Below are positions 30,669 to 41,102 of a stretch of 64,000 bases of DNA, in pieces (positions within the stretch are counted from its first letter, which is position 1; each line of letters opens with the position of its first letter). Both the position numbers and the translations under genes were made by a program. Source of the DNA: Streptomyces lanatus. Its GTDB lineage: Bacteria; Actinomycetota; Actinomycetes; Streptomycetales; Streptomycetaceae. The stretch spans positions 1,139,605 through 1,203,604 of the forward strand of contig NZ_BNBM01000001.1 in assembly GCF_014655715.1 (NCBI RefSeq). The letters run 5' to 3'. Under the pieces are notes generated by a model that ran no database searches, was not told the origin of the DNA, and worked only from the letters and a program-made list of their open reading frames with translations.

Positions 30669-31889
30669 TCAGCGCGATGTTCCGGAGGACTGGCCAAGGT
30701 GCTCGAACTCCCGTTCCTCGTGTGACCAGGCGGAGACCAGCGACAGCGCCTGGTCCGGATTGAGCCGGGGGTCGCACAGGCTGGTGCGGCGGACGGGCTG
30801 CCCCTCGTACACGGAGACGTCCTCGGCGCATTCGAGGACGTCGTCGGGGGTGGTCTCCAGGTGCAGTCCGCCCGCCGTGCCGCCGGTGCCGGTCACGGCG
30901 CGGAGGAATCCGCGGATCTCCCGGGCCATGGTCTCCAGCAGGCGGGTCTTGTGTCCGTCCGGGCCGATCACGGTGTTGCCGTGCATGGGGTCGCTGAGCC
31001 AGATCACCGGATGGCCGGCCACCCGTACCGCCTCCACCAGCGCGGGCAGCCGGTCGGTGACCGTGTCGGCGCCCATCCGGGCGATGAGGGTGAGCCGGCC
31101 CGGTTCGCGCAGCGGATCGAGCCGTTCGCACAGGACGGTGATCTCCTCCCGGGTCATGGCCGGACCGACCTTCACGGCGACCGGGTTGACGATGCCGGCG
31201 GCCAGGTCGAGATGGGCGCCGTCGAGTTGGCGGGTCCGTTCGCCGATCCAGGGCCAGTGCGTGGAGCCGAGCCAGCGGCGGCCGTCGTCCAGCGCGCGGA
31301 GCATAGGCAGTTCGTAGTCGAGGACGAGGGCCTCGTGGCTCGTCCACAAGCGGGTCTCGACCAGGGGTCGGGGCGCGTGGGCCGCGGGTCCGCGCCAGCC
31401 CAGGTGCTCCATGACGTCGCAGGCCGTGAGATACGAGGTCAGCAGGCGCAGCGGATCGTGCCGACGGCTCTCCGGGTCGTGCTCGGGGCCGTTGACCATG
31501 TGGCCCCGGTAGACGGGCAGTTCCAGGTCGCCGATCCGTTCGAAGGGCCTGGACCGCGGCTTGGCGAACTGGCCCGCGATGCGCCCGACCCGTACGACCG
31601 GCTTGCGGGTGGCCGTCGTCAGCGTCGCCGCGAGCAGGTCGAGCACCGCGGACTTGCGCGCCACATGCTCGGCGTCGCACTCCCCCGGGTTCTCGGCACA
31701 GTCCCCGGCCTGTATCACCAGGGCCTCGCCGCGGGCCACCCGGGCGAGCAGCGTCCGCAGCACCCGCACGTCCTCCGCGCCGACCAGCGGCGGGCGGGCG
31801 GCCAGTACCTCGCGGATGCGCCGTACCTGTGACGGGTCGTCCCAGTCGGGTTGTTGGAGGGCGGGCTTACGCATGTCGGTCACGGTCAT
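30669..31889 (-). CDS. Class II DAHP synthase, secondary-metabolism type
   Basis: A 406-residue enzyme condensing erythrose 4-phosphate and PEP to DAHP, the first shikimate step. Class II signatures are [40 protein letters not shown] and [15 protein letters not shown]. It is shorter than the housekeeping class II enzymes of actinobacteria (around 450-460 residues), as in PhzC-type paralogues that boost chorismate for antibiotics. ATG 31889 overlaps the ispH stop (ATGA). In this operon it would feed chorismate to the PabA-PabB fusion. Confidence 0.92.
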   Translation of the reverse strand: MTVTDMRKPALQQPDWDDPSQVRRIREVLAARPPLVGAEDVRVLRTLLARVARGEALVIQAGDCAENPGECDAEHVARKSAVLDLLAATLTTATRKPVVRVGRIAGQFAKPRSRPFERIGDLELPVYRGHMVNGPEHDPESRRHDPLRLLTSYLTACDVMEHLGWRGPAAHAPRPLVETRLWTSHEALVLDYELPMLRALDDGRRWLGSTHWPWIGERTRQLDGAHLDLAAGIVNPVAVKVGPAMTREEITVLCERLDPLREPGRLTLIARMGADTVTDRLPALVEAVRVAGHPVIWLSDPMHGNTVIGPDGHKTRLLETMAREIRGFLRAVTGTGGTAGGLHLETTPDDVLECAEDVSVYEGQPVRRTSLCDPRLNPDQALSLVSAWSHEEREFEHLGQSSGTSR

Positions 31890-32863
31890 CGCAGCTGGCG
31901 ACGGAGTTCGTGCGGGAGGGCGAAGACGATGGACTCGTCGGCGGTCGTCACGGTCTCGACCTCGTCGTAGCCGCGCTCGGCGAGCCAGCGCAGTACGCCG
32001 TCGACCAGGACGTCGGGGGCGGAGGCGCCGGAGGTCAGGCCCACCGTGGAGACGCCGTCCAGCCAGGCTTCGTCGATCTCGTGGGCGAAGTCGACCAGAT
32101 GGGCGGCGGGCGCGCCGGCGTCGAGGGCGACCTCGACCATGCGCACCGAGTTGGAGGAGTTCCTGGAGCCGACGACGATGACCAGGTCGGCGTCCTCGGC
32201 GAGCTTCTTCACCGCGGTCTGGCGGTTCTGCGTGGCGTAGCAGATGTCGTCGCTGGGCGGGGAGGCCAGGTTCGGGAAGCGTTCCTTGAGGGCGTCGACG
32301 GTCTCCATGGTCTCGTCGACGGACAGGGTGGTCTGGGAGAGCCATACGACCTTGGACTCGTCGCGCACCGAGAGGCCGGCGACGTCGTCGGGGCCGTCGA
32401 CCACGGTGATGTGGTCGGGGGCCTCGCCGCTGGTGCCGATGACCTCCTCGTGCCCTTCGTGGCCGATCAGGAGGATGTCGTAGTCCTCCCGTGCGTAGCG
32501 GACGGCTTCCCGGTGGACCTTGGTGACCAGCGGGCAGGTCGCGTCGATGGTCGCGAGGCCCCGCTCGGCGGCCTCGGCGTGGACGGTCGGGGCGACGCCG
32601 TGAGCGGACAGCACGACGATGGCGCCCTCGGGCACCTCGTCGGTTCGTTCGACGAAGACGGCGCCCTTGTCCTGGAGGGTCCGCACGACGTGTTTGTTGT
32701 GGACGATCTCGTGGCGGACGTAGATGGGCGGCCCGTACTGTTCCAGGGCCTTCTCGACGGTGAGCACGGCGCGGTCCACGCCCGCGCACCAGCCGCGGGG
32801 AGAGGCGAGCAGTACGCGGCGGGGGCGTGCGGCCGGTTCGGACGCTGCGGGCGGGTTGGTCAT
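31886..32863 (-). CDS. ispH: 4-hydroxy-3-methylbut-2-enyl diphosphate reductase
   Basis: A 325-residue Fe-S enzyme, the last MEP-pathway step, giving IPP and DMAPP. Cluster cysteines are in [10 protein letters not shown] (Cys26), [12 protein letters not shown] and [22 protein letters not shown] supplies an active-site His. Its ATG at 32863 overlaps the stop of a 36-residue mini-ORF, and its own stop overlaps the DAHP synthase start. Its place beside dxs and ispG suggests dedicated C5 supply to the prenylated product rather than the housekeeping copy. Confidence 0.95.
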   Translation of the reverse strand: MTNPPAASEPAARPRRVLLASPRGWCAGVDRAVLTVEKALEQYGPPIYVRHEIVHNKHVVRTLQDKGAVFVERTDEVPEGAIVVLSAHGVAPTVHAEAAERGLATIDATCPLVTKVHREAVRYAREDYDILLIGHEGHEEVIGTSGEAPDHITVVDGPDDVAGLSVRDESKVVWLSQTTLSVDETMETVDALKERFPNLASPPSDDICYATQNRQTAVKKLAEDADLVIVVGSRNSSNSVRMVEVALDAGAPAAHLVDFAHEIDEAWLDGVSTVGLTSGASAPDVLVDGVLRWLAERGYDEVETVTTADESIVFALPHELRRQLR

Positions 32864-32970
32864 GTGGTCCTCGACGTTGTGGTGAAGGCCAGGGAGCGCG
32901 GTACGGCCGTGATGGGGAGGGGCGGGGCGGCGGTGTCTCCGAACAGGGTGGCCGGGGCCGGTGCGCTCAC
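32860..32970 (-). CDS. 36-residue coupled mini-ORF between ispG and ispH
   Basis: The GTG at 32970 overlaps the ispG stop (GTGA), and the TGA at 32862-32860 overlaps the ispH ATG (ATGA), so the ORF fills the ispG-ispH gap exactly. The product would start [17 protein letters not shown] and end [11 protein letters not shown]; it has no recognisable domain. It could be a small protein, or a translated linker whose passage delivers ribosomes to ispH, since no other gene covers this space. Existence of the frame is seen; its function is unknown. Confidence 0.5.
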   Translation of the reverse strand: MSAPAPATLFGDTAAPPLPITAVPRSLAFTTTSRTT

Positions 32971-34106
32971 GTCGGGCTCTCCTCCTCCGCGGATTCCAGG
33001 GCGAGTTGTTCGCCCAGCCGCATCGCTTCCTCGACGAGGGCGTCGACGATCTTCGACTCGGGGACGGTCCTGACGACCTCGCCCTTGGCGAAGATCTGGC
33101 CCTTGCCGTTGCCGGAGGCGACACCGAGGTCGGCCTCGCGTGCTTCGCCGGGACCGTTGACGACACAGCCCATGACCGCGACGCGCAGCGGGTGGGGGAA
33201 GCCGTCCAGGGCGGCGGTGACGCGTTCGGTGAGGGAGTAGACGTCGACCTGGGCCCGGCCGCAGGAGGGGCAGGACACGATCTCCAGCCGGCGGGCGCGC
33301 AGTCCCAGCGACTGCAGGATCTGCAGGCCGGTCTTGACCTCTTCGACGGGGGGTGCGGTGAGGGAGACGCGGATGGTGTCGCCGATGCCCTCGTTCAGGA
33401 GGATCGCGAAGGCGGTCGCGGATTTGACGGTGCCCTGGGGTGGCGGGCCGGCTTCGGTGACGCCCAGGTGCAGGGGGTAGTCGCAGGCGGCGGCGAGGTG
33501 GCGGTAGGCGGCGACCATGGTCATGGGGTCGTGGTGCTTGACGGAGATCTTCAGGTCGGTGAAGCCGTGCTCCTCGAACAGGGAGCACTCCCACAGCGCG
33601 GACTCCGTCAGCGCCTCGGGGGTGGCCTTGCCGTACTTGGCCAGCAGCCGCCGGTCCAGGCTGCCCGCGTTGACACCGATGCGGATGGGTACCCCGGCCG
33701 CGGCGGCGGCCGTCGCGATCTCCTTGACCTTGTCGTCGAAGGCCTTGATGTTGCCGGGGTTGACGCGGACCGCGGCGCAGCCGGCGTCCAGGGCGGCGAA
33801 GACGTAGCGGGGCTGGAAGTGGATGTCGGCGACGACGGGGATCTTCGACTTCGCGGCGATCGCGGGCAGGGCGTCGGCGTCGTCCTGGGACGGCACCGCG
33901 ACGCGTACGATCTCGCAGCCGGCCGCGGTCAGTTCGGCGATCTGCTGGAGCGTCGCGTCCACGTCGGCGGTGGGGGTGGTGGTCATGGACTGGACGGAGA
34001 CCGGTGCGTCGCCGCCCACCGGGACACCGGCGACATGGATCTGCCGGCTGCTGCGCCGCGCCGGCGCGGGCGGAACAGCGGGAAGGGGGAGGTCCACGGC
34101 TGTCAT
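32967..34106 (-). CDS. ispG: 4-hydroxy-3-methylbut-2-en-1-yl diphosphate synthase
   Basis: A 379-residue Fe-S protein converting methylerythritol cyclodiphosphate to [42 protein letters not shown] and RVNPGNI mark the TIM barrel. The 4Fe-4S cysteines are in IVSCPSCGR and [15 protein letters not shown] 34106 overlaps the dxs stop (ATGA). It is part of the extra MEP set in the biosynthetic operon. Confidence 0.96.
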   Translation of the reverse strand: MTAVDLPLPAVPPAPARRSSRQIHVAGVPVGGDAPVSVQSMTTTPTADVDATLQQIAELTAAGCEIVRVAVPSQDDADALPAIAAKSKIPVVADIHFQPRYVFAALDAGCAAVRVNPGNIKAFDDKVKEIATAAAAAGVPIRIGVNAGSLDRRLLAKYGKATPEALTESALWECSLFEEHGFTDLKISVKHHDPMTMVAAYRHLAAACDYPLHLGVTEAGPPPQGTVKSATAFAILLNEGIGDTIRVSLTAPPVEEVKTGLQILQSLGLRARRLEIVSCPSCGRAQVDVYSLTERVTAALDGFPHPLRVAVMGCVVNGPGEAREADLGVASGNGKGQIFAKGEVVRTVPESKIVDALVEEAMRLGEQLALESAEEESPT

Positions 34107-36001
34107 TGGGGGCTCCCACCGGTGGAGGCGGTCTGCTTGAGGGGTTTTCCGGCCCGGGCGCGCAGCACCGCGTGGGCGATCTGCGAGGGCGTCAGGCCGG
34201 CGTCGGCCAGCAGCTGGTCGCGTGGGCCGTGGGTGAGGAAGGCGCGCGGCAGCCCCAGATTGTGGACGGGGACGGTGATCGCGTGGTCGCGGAGGGTCTG
34301 GGCGAGGGTGCTGCCGACACCGCCGGTGCGGGAGTTGTCCTCGACGGTGACTACCAGCCGGTGCCGGGCGGCCATGTCGAGCAGTTCGGGTGCGACGGGT
34401 GTCGCCCAGCGCGGGTCGGCGACGGTCACACCGATCCCCTGCTCGGTGAGCCGGGCGGCGGCCTTCAGGCACATGGGGGCCAGCGGGCCGTAGGAGACCA
34501 GGAGGACGTCACGGACCCCGGACTCCGACAGGACGTCCACGCTCCCGGCGCTGCGTACGGCCGCCAGGTCCTGCCCGGCCCTGCCCTTGGGGAAGCGGAG
34601 GGCGGTGGGCCCCTCGTGCGCGGTGGCTTCCCGCAGCAGCGACCGCAGTTGGCCGCCGTCCCGGGGCACCGCCAGCCGCAGGCCGGGCACGATGCCGAGG
34701 AGGGAGGCGTCCCACATGCCGTGGTGCGAGGCGCCGTCGGGTCCTGTGATGCCGGCCCGGTCCAGGACGAAGGTGACCGGCAGCCGGTGCAGGGCGACGT
34801 CCATGAGGACCTGGTCGGCGGCGCGGGTGAGGAAGGTGGAGTAGAGGGCGACGACGGGGTGGAAGCCGCCCATGGCCAGTCCGGCCGCGGAGGTGACGGC
34901 GTGCTGCTCGGCGATTCCGACGTCGAAGACCCGCTCGGGGTACTTCACCGCCATCGAATACAGGCCGGTGGGGCGGAGCATGGAGGCGGTGATGGCCACC
35001 AAGTCCTCGCGTTCACCGGCCAGTTCGAGCAGGGCCTGCCCGAAGAGGCTGGTCCACGACACGGCGGGCGGCCCGGAGGCGGGGGCGGGTGCGGGCATGC
35101 CGGTGGCCGCGTCCACGGTGCCCACCGCGTGCAGACAGTCGGCCTCGTCGTCCTCGGCCGGCGCGAATCCCCAGCCTTTGACGGTCACCGCGTGGACGAG
35201 TACGGGCCGGCGCAGGCGGCGGGCCTGCTCCAGTACGGCCTCCAGGGCCGCGGTGTCGTGGCCGTCGACGGGGCCCAGGTAGGTGAAGCCGATCCGGGTG
35301 AACAGATTCGCGCCCGCCCCGTCCGATACGGCCCCGGAGTGCTTCAGGGCGTCCAGTTGGTTGGTGAGGGCGCCGGTGGTGGGGGCGTAGGAGCGGCCGT
35401 TGTCGTTGAGGACCACGACGACCGGGAGCTCCCCGGCGCCGATGTTGTTGAGCGCTTCCCAGGCCATGCCGCCGGTCATGGCTCCGTCGCCGATGACGGC
35501 GACCACCGACCGGTCCCGGTGTCCGCGCAGTTCATGGGCCTTGGCCAGGCCGTCGGCGTAGGAGAGGGAGGCGGAGGCGTGGGAGTTCTCGCTCCAGTCG
35601 TGCGCGGACTCGGCGCGCGAGGGATAGCCGGAGAGTCCGCCGGCCTGGCGCAGCCGGTCGAAGTCGGCGGCGCGTCCGGTCAGGATCTTGTGGACATAGG
35701 CCTGGTGGCCGGTGTCGAAGAGGATCGCGTCGCGTGGTGAGTCGAAGACGCGGTGCAGGGCGATGGTCAGTTCCACCATGCCCAGGTTGGGGCCCAGATG
35801 GCCGCCCGACGCACAGACCTTCTCGATGAGGAACGTACGGATGTCCCGGGCCAGGGCGGCGAGTTGCCCGGCCGGCAGGGCACGCACGTCGTGGGGGCCG
35901 CCGAGCGTGGTCAGGTCCGGGCTTCGCGGGCGACCGGTCCGTGCGGTGGGCGCGGGCGGTGCCGGGTGGGTGTCGTGGCAGGGCAGTTGTGGTGGGGGCA
36001 T
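34103..36001 (-). CDS. dxs: 1-deoxy-D-xylulose-5-phosphate synthase
   Basis: A 632-residue thiamine-diphosphate enzyme joining pyruvate and glyceraldehyde 3-phosphate, the entry and flux-controlling step of the MEP pathway. The ThDP site is [46 protein letters not shown] and [15 protein letters not shown] are family signatures. ATG 36001 is preceded by AAGGA five bases away; an ATG two codons earlier overlaps that site. Its N-terminus carries a proline-rich extension of about 40 residues. An untranslated gap of about 140 bp with GC-rich inverted repeats separates it from the PabA-PabB gene upstream. Confidence 0.95.
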   Translation of the reverse strand: MPPPQLPCHDTHPAPPAPTARTGRPRSPDLTTLGGPHDVRALPAGQLAALARDIRTFLIEKVCASGGHLGPNLGMVELTIALHRVFDSPRDAILFDTGHQAYVHKILTGRAADFDRLRQAGGLSGYPSRAESAHDWSENSHASASLSYADGLAKAHELRGHRDRSVVAVIGDGAMTGGMAWEALNNIGAGELPVVVVLNDNGRSYAPTTGALTNQLDALKHSGAVSDGAGANLFTRIGFTYLGPVDGHDTAALEAVLEQARRLRRPVLVHAVTVKGWGFAPAEDDEADCLHAVGTVDAATGMPAPAPASGPPAVSWTSLFGQALLELAGEREDLVAITASMLRPTGLYSMAVKYPERVFDVGIAEQHAVTSAAGLAMGGFHPVVALYSTFLTRAADQVLMDVALHRLPVTFVLDRAGITGPDGASHHGMWDASLLGIVPGLRLAVPRDGGQLRSLLREATAHEGPTALRFPKGRAGQDLAAVRSAGSVDVLSESGVRDVLLVSYGPLAPMCLKAAARLTEQGIGVTVADPRWATPVAPELLDMAARHRLVVTVEDNSRTGGVGSTLAQTLRDHAITVPVHNLGLPRAFLTHGPRDQLLADAGLTPSQIAHAVLRARAGKPLKQTASTGGSPQ

Positions 36002-36141
36002 GAGCATCCTTCCGCCGCAGACGAGCGCAGCAGGTGGTCGCAAGGACTGTGGTGGCTGCGTGGCTGTCGTGGGGGGGGAGCGGGACACCCGCCCGGCCGA
36101 GCCGGCGGCCGACGGCCGGGTCGCCCGCCGGGCCGCGGCAG

Positions 36142-38232
36142 CTACGAGCCCGAGACCCTCGCCTTCGGCAGTGCCCGCAGGGTCGATTCGGCCTTGAGCA
36201 GCATTTCCTCGTACTCCGCGTCGGGATCGGAGTCGAGGACGATGGCTCCACCCGCACCGATGGTCAGTTCGCCGTCGTGGCTCACCGCGGTGCGGATGAC
36301 GATGCTGAGGTCGGTGGTCCCGGTGTATCCGATGAAACCGAGGGCTCCGGAATAGACTCCGCGGGCCTCACCCTCCAAGGTGTCGATGATTTCCATGGTG
36401 CGCAGCTTCGGTGCTCCCGTCATGGATCCGCCGGGAAAGCAGGCGCGTACGGCGTCCACGGCGGACTTTCCGTCGCGCAGGGTCCCGGTGACCGTGGAGA
36501 CCAATTGGTGCACGGTGGCGTACGACTCCGTCGCCATCAGCGAGGGGACGGTGACGCTGCCGACCTCGCAGATCCGTCCGAGGTCGTTGCGGAGCAGGTC
36601 CACGATCATGAGGTTCTCGGCGCGCGTCTTGGGATCCATCTGCAATGAGCGCCGCCTCTCGTCATCGGTTCGTGGATCCGGGTGACGGGGCGCTGTTCCT
36701 TTGATCGGTTTGGTCTCCACCGTGCGAGCGGCGTCCACCTTGAGGAATCGCTCGGGTGACGAGCTGAGGACCGTGACCTCGCCGAGGCGCAGGAATGCGG
36801 CGTAGGGAGCGGGGTTGAGGCGGCGCAGGCGCTGGTAATAGGCGAAGTCATTGGCCGGCGCGGGCAGATGGAGTTTATTGGTGAGGCATATCTCGTAGCT
36901 CACGCCCTCCCGCAGTCGGCGATCGCACTCACGGATGTCGGCGAGGTACTGGGTGCGCGATCGGGCCAGTCGCCGCGACGCCTCATGGTTCTCGGCGCGG
37001 GGTGGTGGAGACGTGTCGGACTGGGCCGTGGGCAGCTCGGCCAGGACGGGGATGACCGTACTGATCCATTTCTCGGCGGCGACCAGGTCCTGCTGCTCGC
37101 ACACGGCGACGATGTACGTGCGGTTCTCGGCGTGGTCCACGGCGATGAAACGGTCGGCTTGAAGCCACACGGCGTCCGGGGTCTTCGACCGGTGCGGGTG
37201 CTGGGCGCCGAGATCGGCCTTCAATTCATAGCCGAAATAGCCGACGTAGCCGCCGAGGAAATCGAAGGGCAATTCCTCGGCTCCCTCGACCATTCGGCCG
37301 GTGCGGCGGTCGAGGGCGTCGAAGATCGTGCCGGTCTCCAGACGGGGAACGCCTCCCGCGGGATCCACGACGACATGCTTGTCCTCCACCCGGTAGGTGA
37401 GCATCTCGGCTCCGGGCGCCGCCGCGGAGCCGAAGAAGGAGAAGCGGGCCAGCCCGGGTTCGACATGTGAGCTGTCGAGCCAGAAGGAGCGTGCGTCGGC
37501 GCCGTACAGGGCCTGGAACGCGGCCTCGGTGTCGACGGCTCGGTCCAGGGTGCCGATCTGCGCCTGGAGTCGCACGGGGCGCGGGAGCGGGGTCGTCGGT
37601 GCGTCGGACACGCGTACGCCATTGGTGCCGATGCCGCCGCCCTGGCGGGTGCCCGGGGCGAGGGCCAGGTCACGGAAGTTCGCCACGAGGAGGGCGCCGT
37701 GCTCCGTGCAGATCGACTCCGGGTGGAACTGCACGCCCCACCAGGGCCGATCGCGGTGGGCCAGGCCCATGACCACGCCGTCCTCGGCGCGGGCGGTGAT
37801 CTCCAGGTGGGCGGGCACGGGTTCCGCGATGCTCAGCGAGTGGTAGCGCACGGCGGTGAACTCCTGCGGGATGCCCGCGAAGAGGCCGTCGCCGCTGTGC
37901 CGGATCGTGGACAGGTGGCCGTGCCGGGGCTGCGGTGCCGGGGTGATCCGCGCGTCCGCCAGCAGTCCCATGCCCTGGTGTCCTAGGCACACGCCCAGGA
38001 CCGGAAGCCGGGTGTCCGCCAGGATGTCGCGGGAGCGGCCGAAGTCACGGGGGACGGCCGGGTGCCCGGGTCCCGGTGAGATGACCGCGGCATCGAAGCC
38101 GTCCAGATCGAGGTGGCTCCAGGCCGCAGCATCGTTCCGTACGACGACGGGCGTGCTGCCGTACACCTTCGCCAGGAGCTGGTACAGGTTGTAGGTGTAG
38201 GAGTCGTAATTGTCGATGAGCAGCACGCGCAT
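36142..38232 (-). CDS. pabAB: Fused aminodeoxychorismate synthase (PabA-PabB)
   Basis: A 696-residue fusion. The N-terminal glutamine amidotransferase (residues about 1-190) has [17 protein letters not shown], the nucleophile Cys in GVCLGHQGM, and the His/Glu of VQFHPESI. The chorismate-binding half (about 230-690) has [36 protein letters not shown] and [12 protein letters not shown]. Lys in PIKGT marks aminodeoxychorismate synthase; anthranilate synthases read PIAGT. It converts chorismate and glutamine to 4-amino-4-deoxychorismate. Such fusions serve p-aminobenzoate or p-aminophenylalanine antibiotics in Streptomyces. The start ATG has no strong ribosome-binding site. Confidence 0.95.
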   Translation of the reverse strand: MRVLLIDNYDSYTYNLYQLLAKVYGSTPVVVRNDAAAWSHLDLDGFDAAVISPGPGHPAVPRDFGRSRDILADTRLPVLGVCLGHQGMGLLADARITPAPQPRHGHLSTIRHSGDGLFAGIPQEFTAVRYHSLSIAEPVPAHLEITARAEDGVVMGLAHRDRPWWGVQFHPESICTEHGALLVANFRDLALAPGTRQGGGIGTNGVRVSDAPTTPLPRPVRLQAQIGTLDRAVDTEAAFQALYGADARSFWLDSSHVEPGLARFSFFGSAAAPGAEMLTYRVEDKHVVVDPAGGVPRLETGTIFDALDRRTGRMVEGAEELPFDFLGGYVGYFGYELKADLGAQHPHRSKTPDAVWLQADRFIAVDHAENRTYIVAVCEQQDLVAAEKWISTVIPVLAELPTAQSDTSPPPRAENHEASRRLARSRTQYLADIRECDRRLREGVSYEICLTNKLHLPAPANDFAYYQRLRRLNPAPYAAFLRLGEVTVLSSSPERFLKVDAARTVETKPIKGTAPRHPDPRTDDERRRSLQMDPKTRAENLMIVDLLRNDLGRICEVGSVTVPSLMATESYATVHQLVSTVTGTLRDGKSAVDAVRACFPGGSMTGAPKLRTMEIIDTLEGEARGVYSGALGFIGYTGTTDLSIVIRTAVSHDGELTIGAGGAIVLDSDPDAEYEEMLLKAESTLRALPKARVSGS

Positions 38233-38312
38233 GAGTCAACACCAGGTGGTTGTCGGAGGCGGAGGAATGGAGAGTGCGGGAATCTCCCGGTGCGCAGCGT
38301 GAGGGGCGGGCG

Positions 38313-39332
38313 TCAGGGGGTTTCGGTCTTCACCGTCGACCAGTCGAAGGGGACCGAGTCGAATACATCCAGTTCCTGGCACAACTGCCGCAATCCGCTG
38401 AAGTCCTGAAGGAGCCGCCCGCTGCCGGAGGTGTTCTTGATGTCGCGCAGCATCTCCGCGCCTCCCTCCACTTCGAGCAATTCCATGATCCGCGCCCAGG
38501 TCGTGAAGTCATGGGCGGCGAACGCCTCCATCCCGTCGGCCAGTTCGGTCAGGAAGCAGCCGCGCTGTTCTGCGGTGAATCGCTTCCATGCTTCTTGGAC
38601 GACGGTGTTGGCGATCGAGGCGTGACAGTATTCGTCGCGGTTGTGCAGGACGGCCGTCATGCGGTTGACGGGCTGGATCTCGTGGTCCTCCGCGATGAGG
38701 TCCAGATGGGCGTTGATGGAGATTTCCGCGACCGTGGTGAAGGCGAGTGAGACCAGCGCCTGCTGCTCAGGGGTTTCGGCGGCGGCGAGCCGGTGCGTAT
38801 GCCGGCGTGTCTTGTAGCCGCGGGGAAGCGCGGTCTCGGGCATACGCCAGCCGCGTTGCCGACGCGTCACCGCGCTGGCGTTCAGATGCATCAGCGTGTG
38901 GTACTGCTCGTCGACCATGGCCTGTGTGACCGCGATGGTCATGGAATCGCCCAGCCCTGTACCGAAGGCGTCCTTGGCGATCAGACTGAACCCCGGGTTG
39001 ACCACGAACTGCTCGATGTCCATGACGTTCTTGTTGAACGCCACCCAGCCCCACGCGAGAAGCCTGGCCTTGATTTCGTCGTCGAGACCGAGATAGGTGG
39101 GGTGATTCCGGAAAGGCAGCAGGGCCACTGGAAAGTCCGGCCTGTCCCGCTCGAACACGTCGTCCAGGGTCTCCTCCCGCCGCTTCACCGTGGCGCGCCG
39201 GTACCAGTTGTCGGCGAGCCTGCTGATGACGGCGTTCTCCACCGGGTCATTCGGATCGTGTTCCGGGAGCGACCGCAGCCGTTCCGCCACGGGCAATGCC
39301 CCGAACTCCCCTTCATCGAGCATCTCGTCCAT
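38313..39332 (-). CDS. AurF-type diiron arylamine N-oxygenase
   Basis: A 339-residue protein of the p-aminobenzoate N-oxygenase family (AurF, CmlI). The diiron ligands are expected in TQAMVDEQYHTLMH, FTTVAEISINAHLD and LHNRDEYCHASI, which gives the family's E-x(n)-E-x2-H pattern. AurF oxidises p-aminobenzoate to the hydroxylamine and on to the nitro compound. Next to an N-acetyltransferase and a P450, this enzyme more likely stops at the hydroxylamine. The start at 39332 is preceded by AAGGA and overlaps the upstream NAT gene by 20 bp. Confidence 0.9.
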   Translation of the reverse strand: MDEMLDEGEFGALPVAERLRSLPEHDPNDPVENAVISRLADNWYRRATVKRREETLDDVFERDRPDFPVALLPFRNHPTYLGLDDEIKARLLAWGWVAFNKNVMDIEQFVVNPGFSLIAKDAFGTGLGDSMTIAVTQAMVDEQYHTLMHLNASAVTRRQRGWRMPETALPRGYKTRRHTHRLAAAETPEQQALVSLAFTTVAEISINAHLDLIAEDHEIQPVNRMTAVLHNRDEYCHASIANTVVQEAWKRFTAEQRGCFLTELADGMEAFAAHDFTTWARIMELLEVEGGAEMLRDIKNTSGSGRLLQDFSGLRQLCQELDVFDSVPFDWSTVKTETP

Positions 39333-40128
39333 AGTGATCCTTATGGTCCAAGGTGATCCCGAAGATCTTCCCGGGAGCGGAAAGTGCCTCGTCGTCGTCG
39401 AGTTCCCGGAAGGTCGCCGGCTCTCCGGGCCGTATTTCCGTGAGGGTGTTGCCGATGAGGACGTGCCGCACCTTCGGCTGAGTGCGCTGGAGGATCACCC
39501 GGTGGTTGAACGGTGAGCGAGGGTGGGTCAGGCAGTAGTGGTTCAGGACCTCGAAGTCCGCCGGATAGCGCGCGTCGGTGGTGAATCCGTAGAGTTCCGC
39601 CGGTCCCTCGGCCCGCAGGAATCGCAGTACGTATTCGCCGTGCGGTTCCCGCACCACATCGAAAGGCCAATCGCCGTCCAGCCGGGCGCCCTCGGCGAGG
39701 CGGATCGGCTCATGCAGCCCGTATCCGCCGAAACTCACGTCGAAGAGCCACCGTTCGTCGTCCAGCGTGACGCACAGGGCGATATGGACGGCGGGACCCA
39801 ACTTGTTTCCGGTGCGGATCCGGGAGCGGGCCGCGAACGCCGAGAAGGTGAACCCGATCCGGTCCAGCACGGCCGCCATCAGGACGACCTGTTCCAGACA
39901 CAGGCCGCCACGGCCACGTCGAACGATCTTCTCCTGGACGCTGTCCAGGTCCAACGGCACCGCCCGCCCGAGCACCGCGTCGATGTTCTCGAAGGCGATC
40001 GCCTCGACATGAGCGGCATGCAGGCCCCGTAGCGTGCCGAGATCCGGAGCCACTTCGGCCTCGTATCCCACACGGGAGAGATAGGCGTCCAGGTCTACAT
40101 CGGCGCCCTGCCATATCGAATCTGTCAT
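39313..40128 (-). CDS. Arylamine N-acetyltransferase family protein
   Basis: The 271-residue product has the NAT fold with its Cys-His-Asp triad: Cys in RGRGGLCLEQVV, His in AVHIALCV, Asp in WLFDVSFGG. NAT enzymes transfer acetyl from acetyl-CoA to arylamines or arylhydroxylamines; RifF-type members form amides. Encoded in an overlap with the AurF-like oxygenase, it probably O-acetylates the N-hydroxy-p-aminobenzoate intermediate, as proposed in benzastatin biosynthesis, creating a leaving group for the P450. The usual GRGGFC(Y/F)E motif is GRGGLCLE here. Confidence 0.88.
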   Translation of the reverse strand: MTDSIWQGADVDLDAYLSRVGYEAEVAPDLGTLRGLHAAHVEAIAFENIDAVLGRAVPLDLDSVQEKIVRRGRGGLCLEQVVLMAAVLDRIGFTFSAFAARSRIRTGNKLGPAVHIALCVTLDDERWLFDVSFGGYGLHEPIRLAEGARLDGDWPFDVVREPHGEYVLRFLRAEGPAELYGFTTDARYPADFEVLNHYCLTHPRSPFNHRVILQRTQPKVRHVLIGNTLTEIRPGEPATFRELDDDEALSAPGKIFGITLDHKDHYGRDAR

Positions 40129-40163
40129 TGTATCCCATCCTTCGATCCGCGGATTCAGCTCTG

Positions 40164-41102
40164 TCAGGTGAACTGTCCGGCGATCGTCGCCGCGAGAATG
40201 ATCCAGCCGAAGTAGCGGTTGGTGACGAAGGTGTCCCAGCAGGATTGCGGATCGTCCAGGTTCACTCGTACGACCTGATAGGACAGCAGCGCCCCCGCAC
40301 CCACGACGAGCGGGTAGAAGGCCCAGCCCGTCTCCGCCTCGATACCGGCCCACAAAGCGCCGGCGACGCTCAGCACGATGAAGACGGTCAGCCATGCCTT
40401 GCTGGATTCGCCGAACATCAGAGCAGAGGACTTGACGCCGATGCTCCGGTCGTACTCCTTGTCCTGGTGGGAGTAGACGGTGTCGTGGAAAAGGGTCCAG
40501 AAGAAAGCGCAGGCGTAAAGGCCGTACACGGTAGGCGGATAGTCCACGCTCCCGGTCACCGCCGTCCAGCCCGCCATCGGATAGACGCTGATCACCAACG
40601 CCAGCCATGCCGTGGGCCACGGAGATATGCGCTTCATGTAGGGGTACGCGACAAGGAACGGATACGAGGCGCCCACGACCAGCGCCGTTTCCGTGTTGAT
40701 CAGCGCCAGGATCGCAAGAGAAGCCACAGCCTGTGCGGCGCCGAACAGCAGAGCCTTTCCGACACTGATCGTGCCGGCGGCGACGGGACGCGACGCCGTG
40801 CGGGCGACCTGGGCGTCGATGTCCTTGTCGACGACGTCGTTGACCGCGCAGCTCGCTCCCCGTACCAGTACGGCCGCGAGGGCGAGCCATACCACCGCCA
40901 GCAGATCCGGGCGTTGCTCGGTGGCGAGGGTGAGACTCCACAATCCTGGAAGGAGGTAGAGCACGACGCCTGTGGGCGCGTGGAGCCGCATCAATATGAG
41001 ATAGGAGCGAATCGAATCCGGGCTCTTCTTGACCATGTGCGCGGATATCCGCTGCAGCATGGGGGAATTGTCGCGGCTCACCGCCGCCGGGGTGCTGCTC
41101 AC
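40164..41102 (-). CDS. UbiA-family aromatic prenyltransferase
   Basis: An integral membrane enzyme of about 312 residues with eight or nine helices and both magnesium-diphosphate motifs: NDVVDKDID and YSHQDKEYD. It resembles 4-hydroxybenzoate prenyltransferases. In this operon the acceptor should be p-aminobenzoate and the donor a geranyl (or methyl-geranyl) diphosphate, placing the chain ortho to the amine. The GTG at 41102 overlaps the P450 stop (GTGA); a GTG one codon earlier is also possible. Confidence 0.9.
   Translation of the reverse strand: MSSTPAAVSRDNSPMLQRISAHMVKKSPDSIRSYLILMRLHAPTGVVLYLLPGLWSLTLATEQRPDLLAVVWLALAAVLVRGASCAVNDVVDKDIDAQVARTASRPVAAGTISVGKALLFGAAQAVASLAILALINTETALVVGASYPFLVAYPYMKRISPWPTAWLALVISVYPMAGWTAVTGSVDYPPTVYGLYACAFFWTLFHDTVYSHQDKEYDRSIGVKSSALMFGESSKAWLTVFIVLSVAGALWAGIEAETGWAFYPLVVGAGALLSYQVVRVNLDDPQSCWDTFVTNRYFGWIILAATIAGQFT

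Noticed and set aside
31886..36001. The only genomic copies of dxs, ispG, ispH
   Set aside because: Their operon context with biosynthetic genes makes them secondary copies more likely, though the window alone cannot prove it.
36002..36141. Hidden gene or terminator between the PabA-PabB and dxs genes
   Set aside because: No frame with a ribosome-binding site was found. GC-rich inverted repeats exist, but dxs has no promoter I can recognise, so transcription probably reads through.
36142..38232. Anthranilate synthase (TrpE-TrpG/PhzE) for the fused gene
   Set aside because: The motif is PIKGT, with the Lys of aminodeoxychorismate synthase, not PIAGT; AurF, NAT and UbiA neighbours also point to p-aminobenzoate.
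38313..39332. Nitro-forming role like AurF in aureothin or CmlI in chloramphenicol pathways
   Set aside because: There are no PKS or NRPS genes nearby, and the adjacent NAT and P450 fit a hydroxylamine intermediate better.
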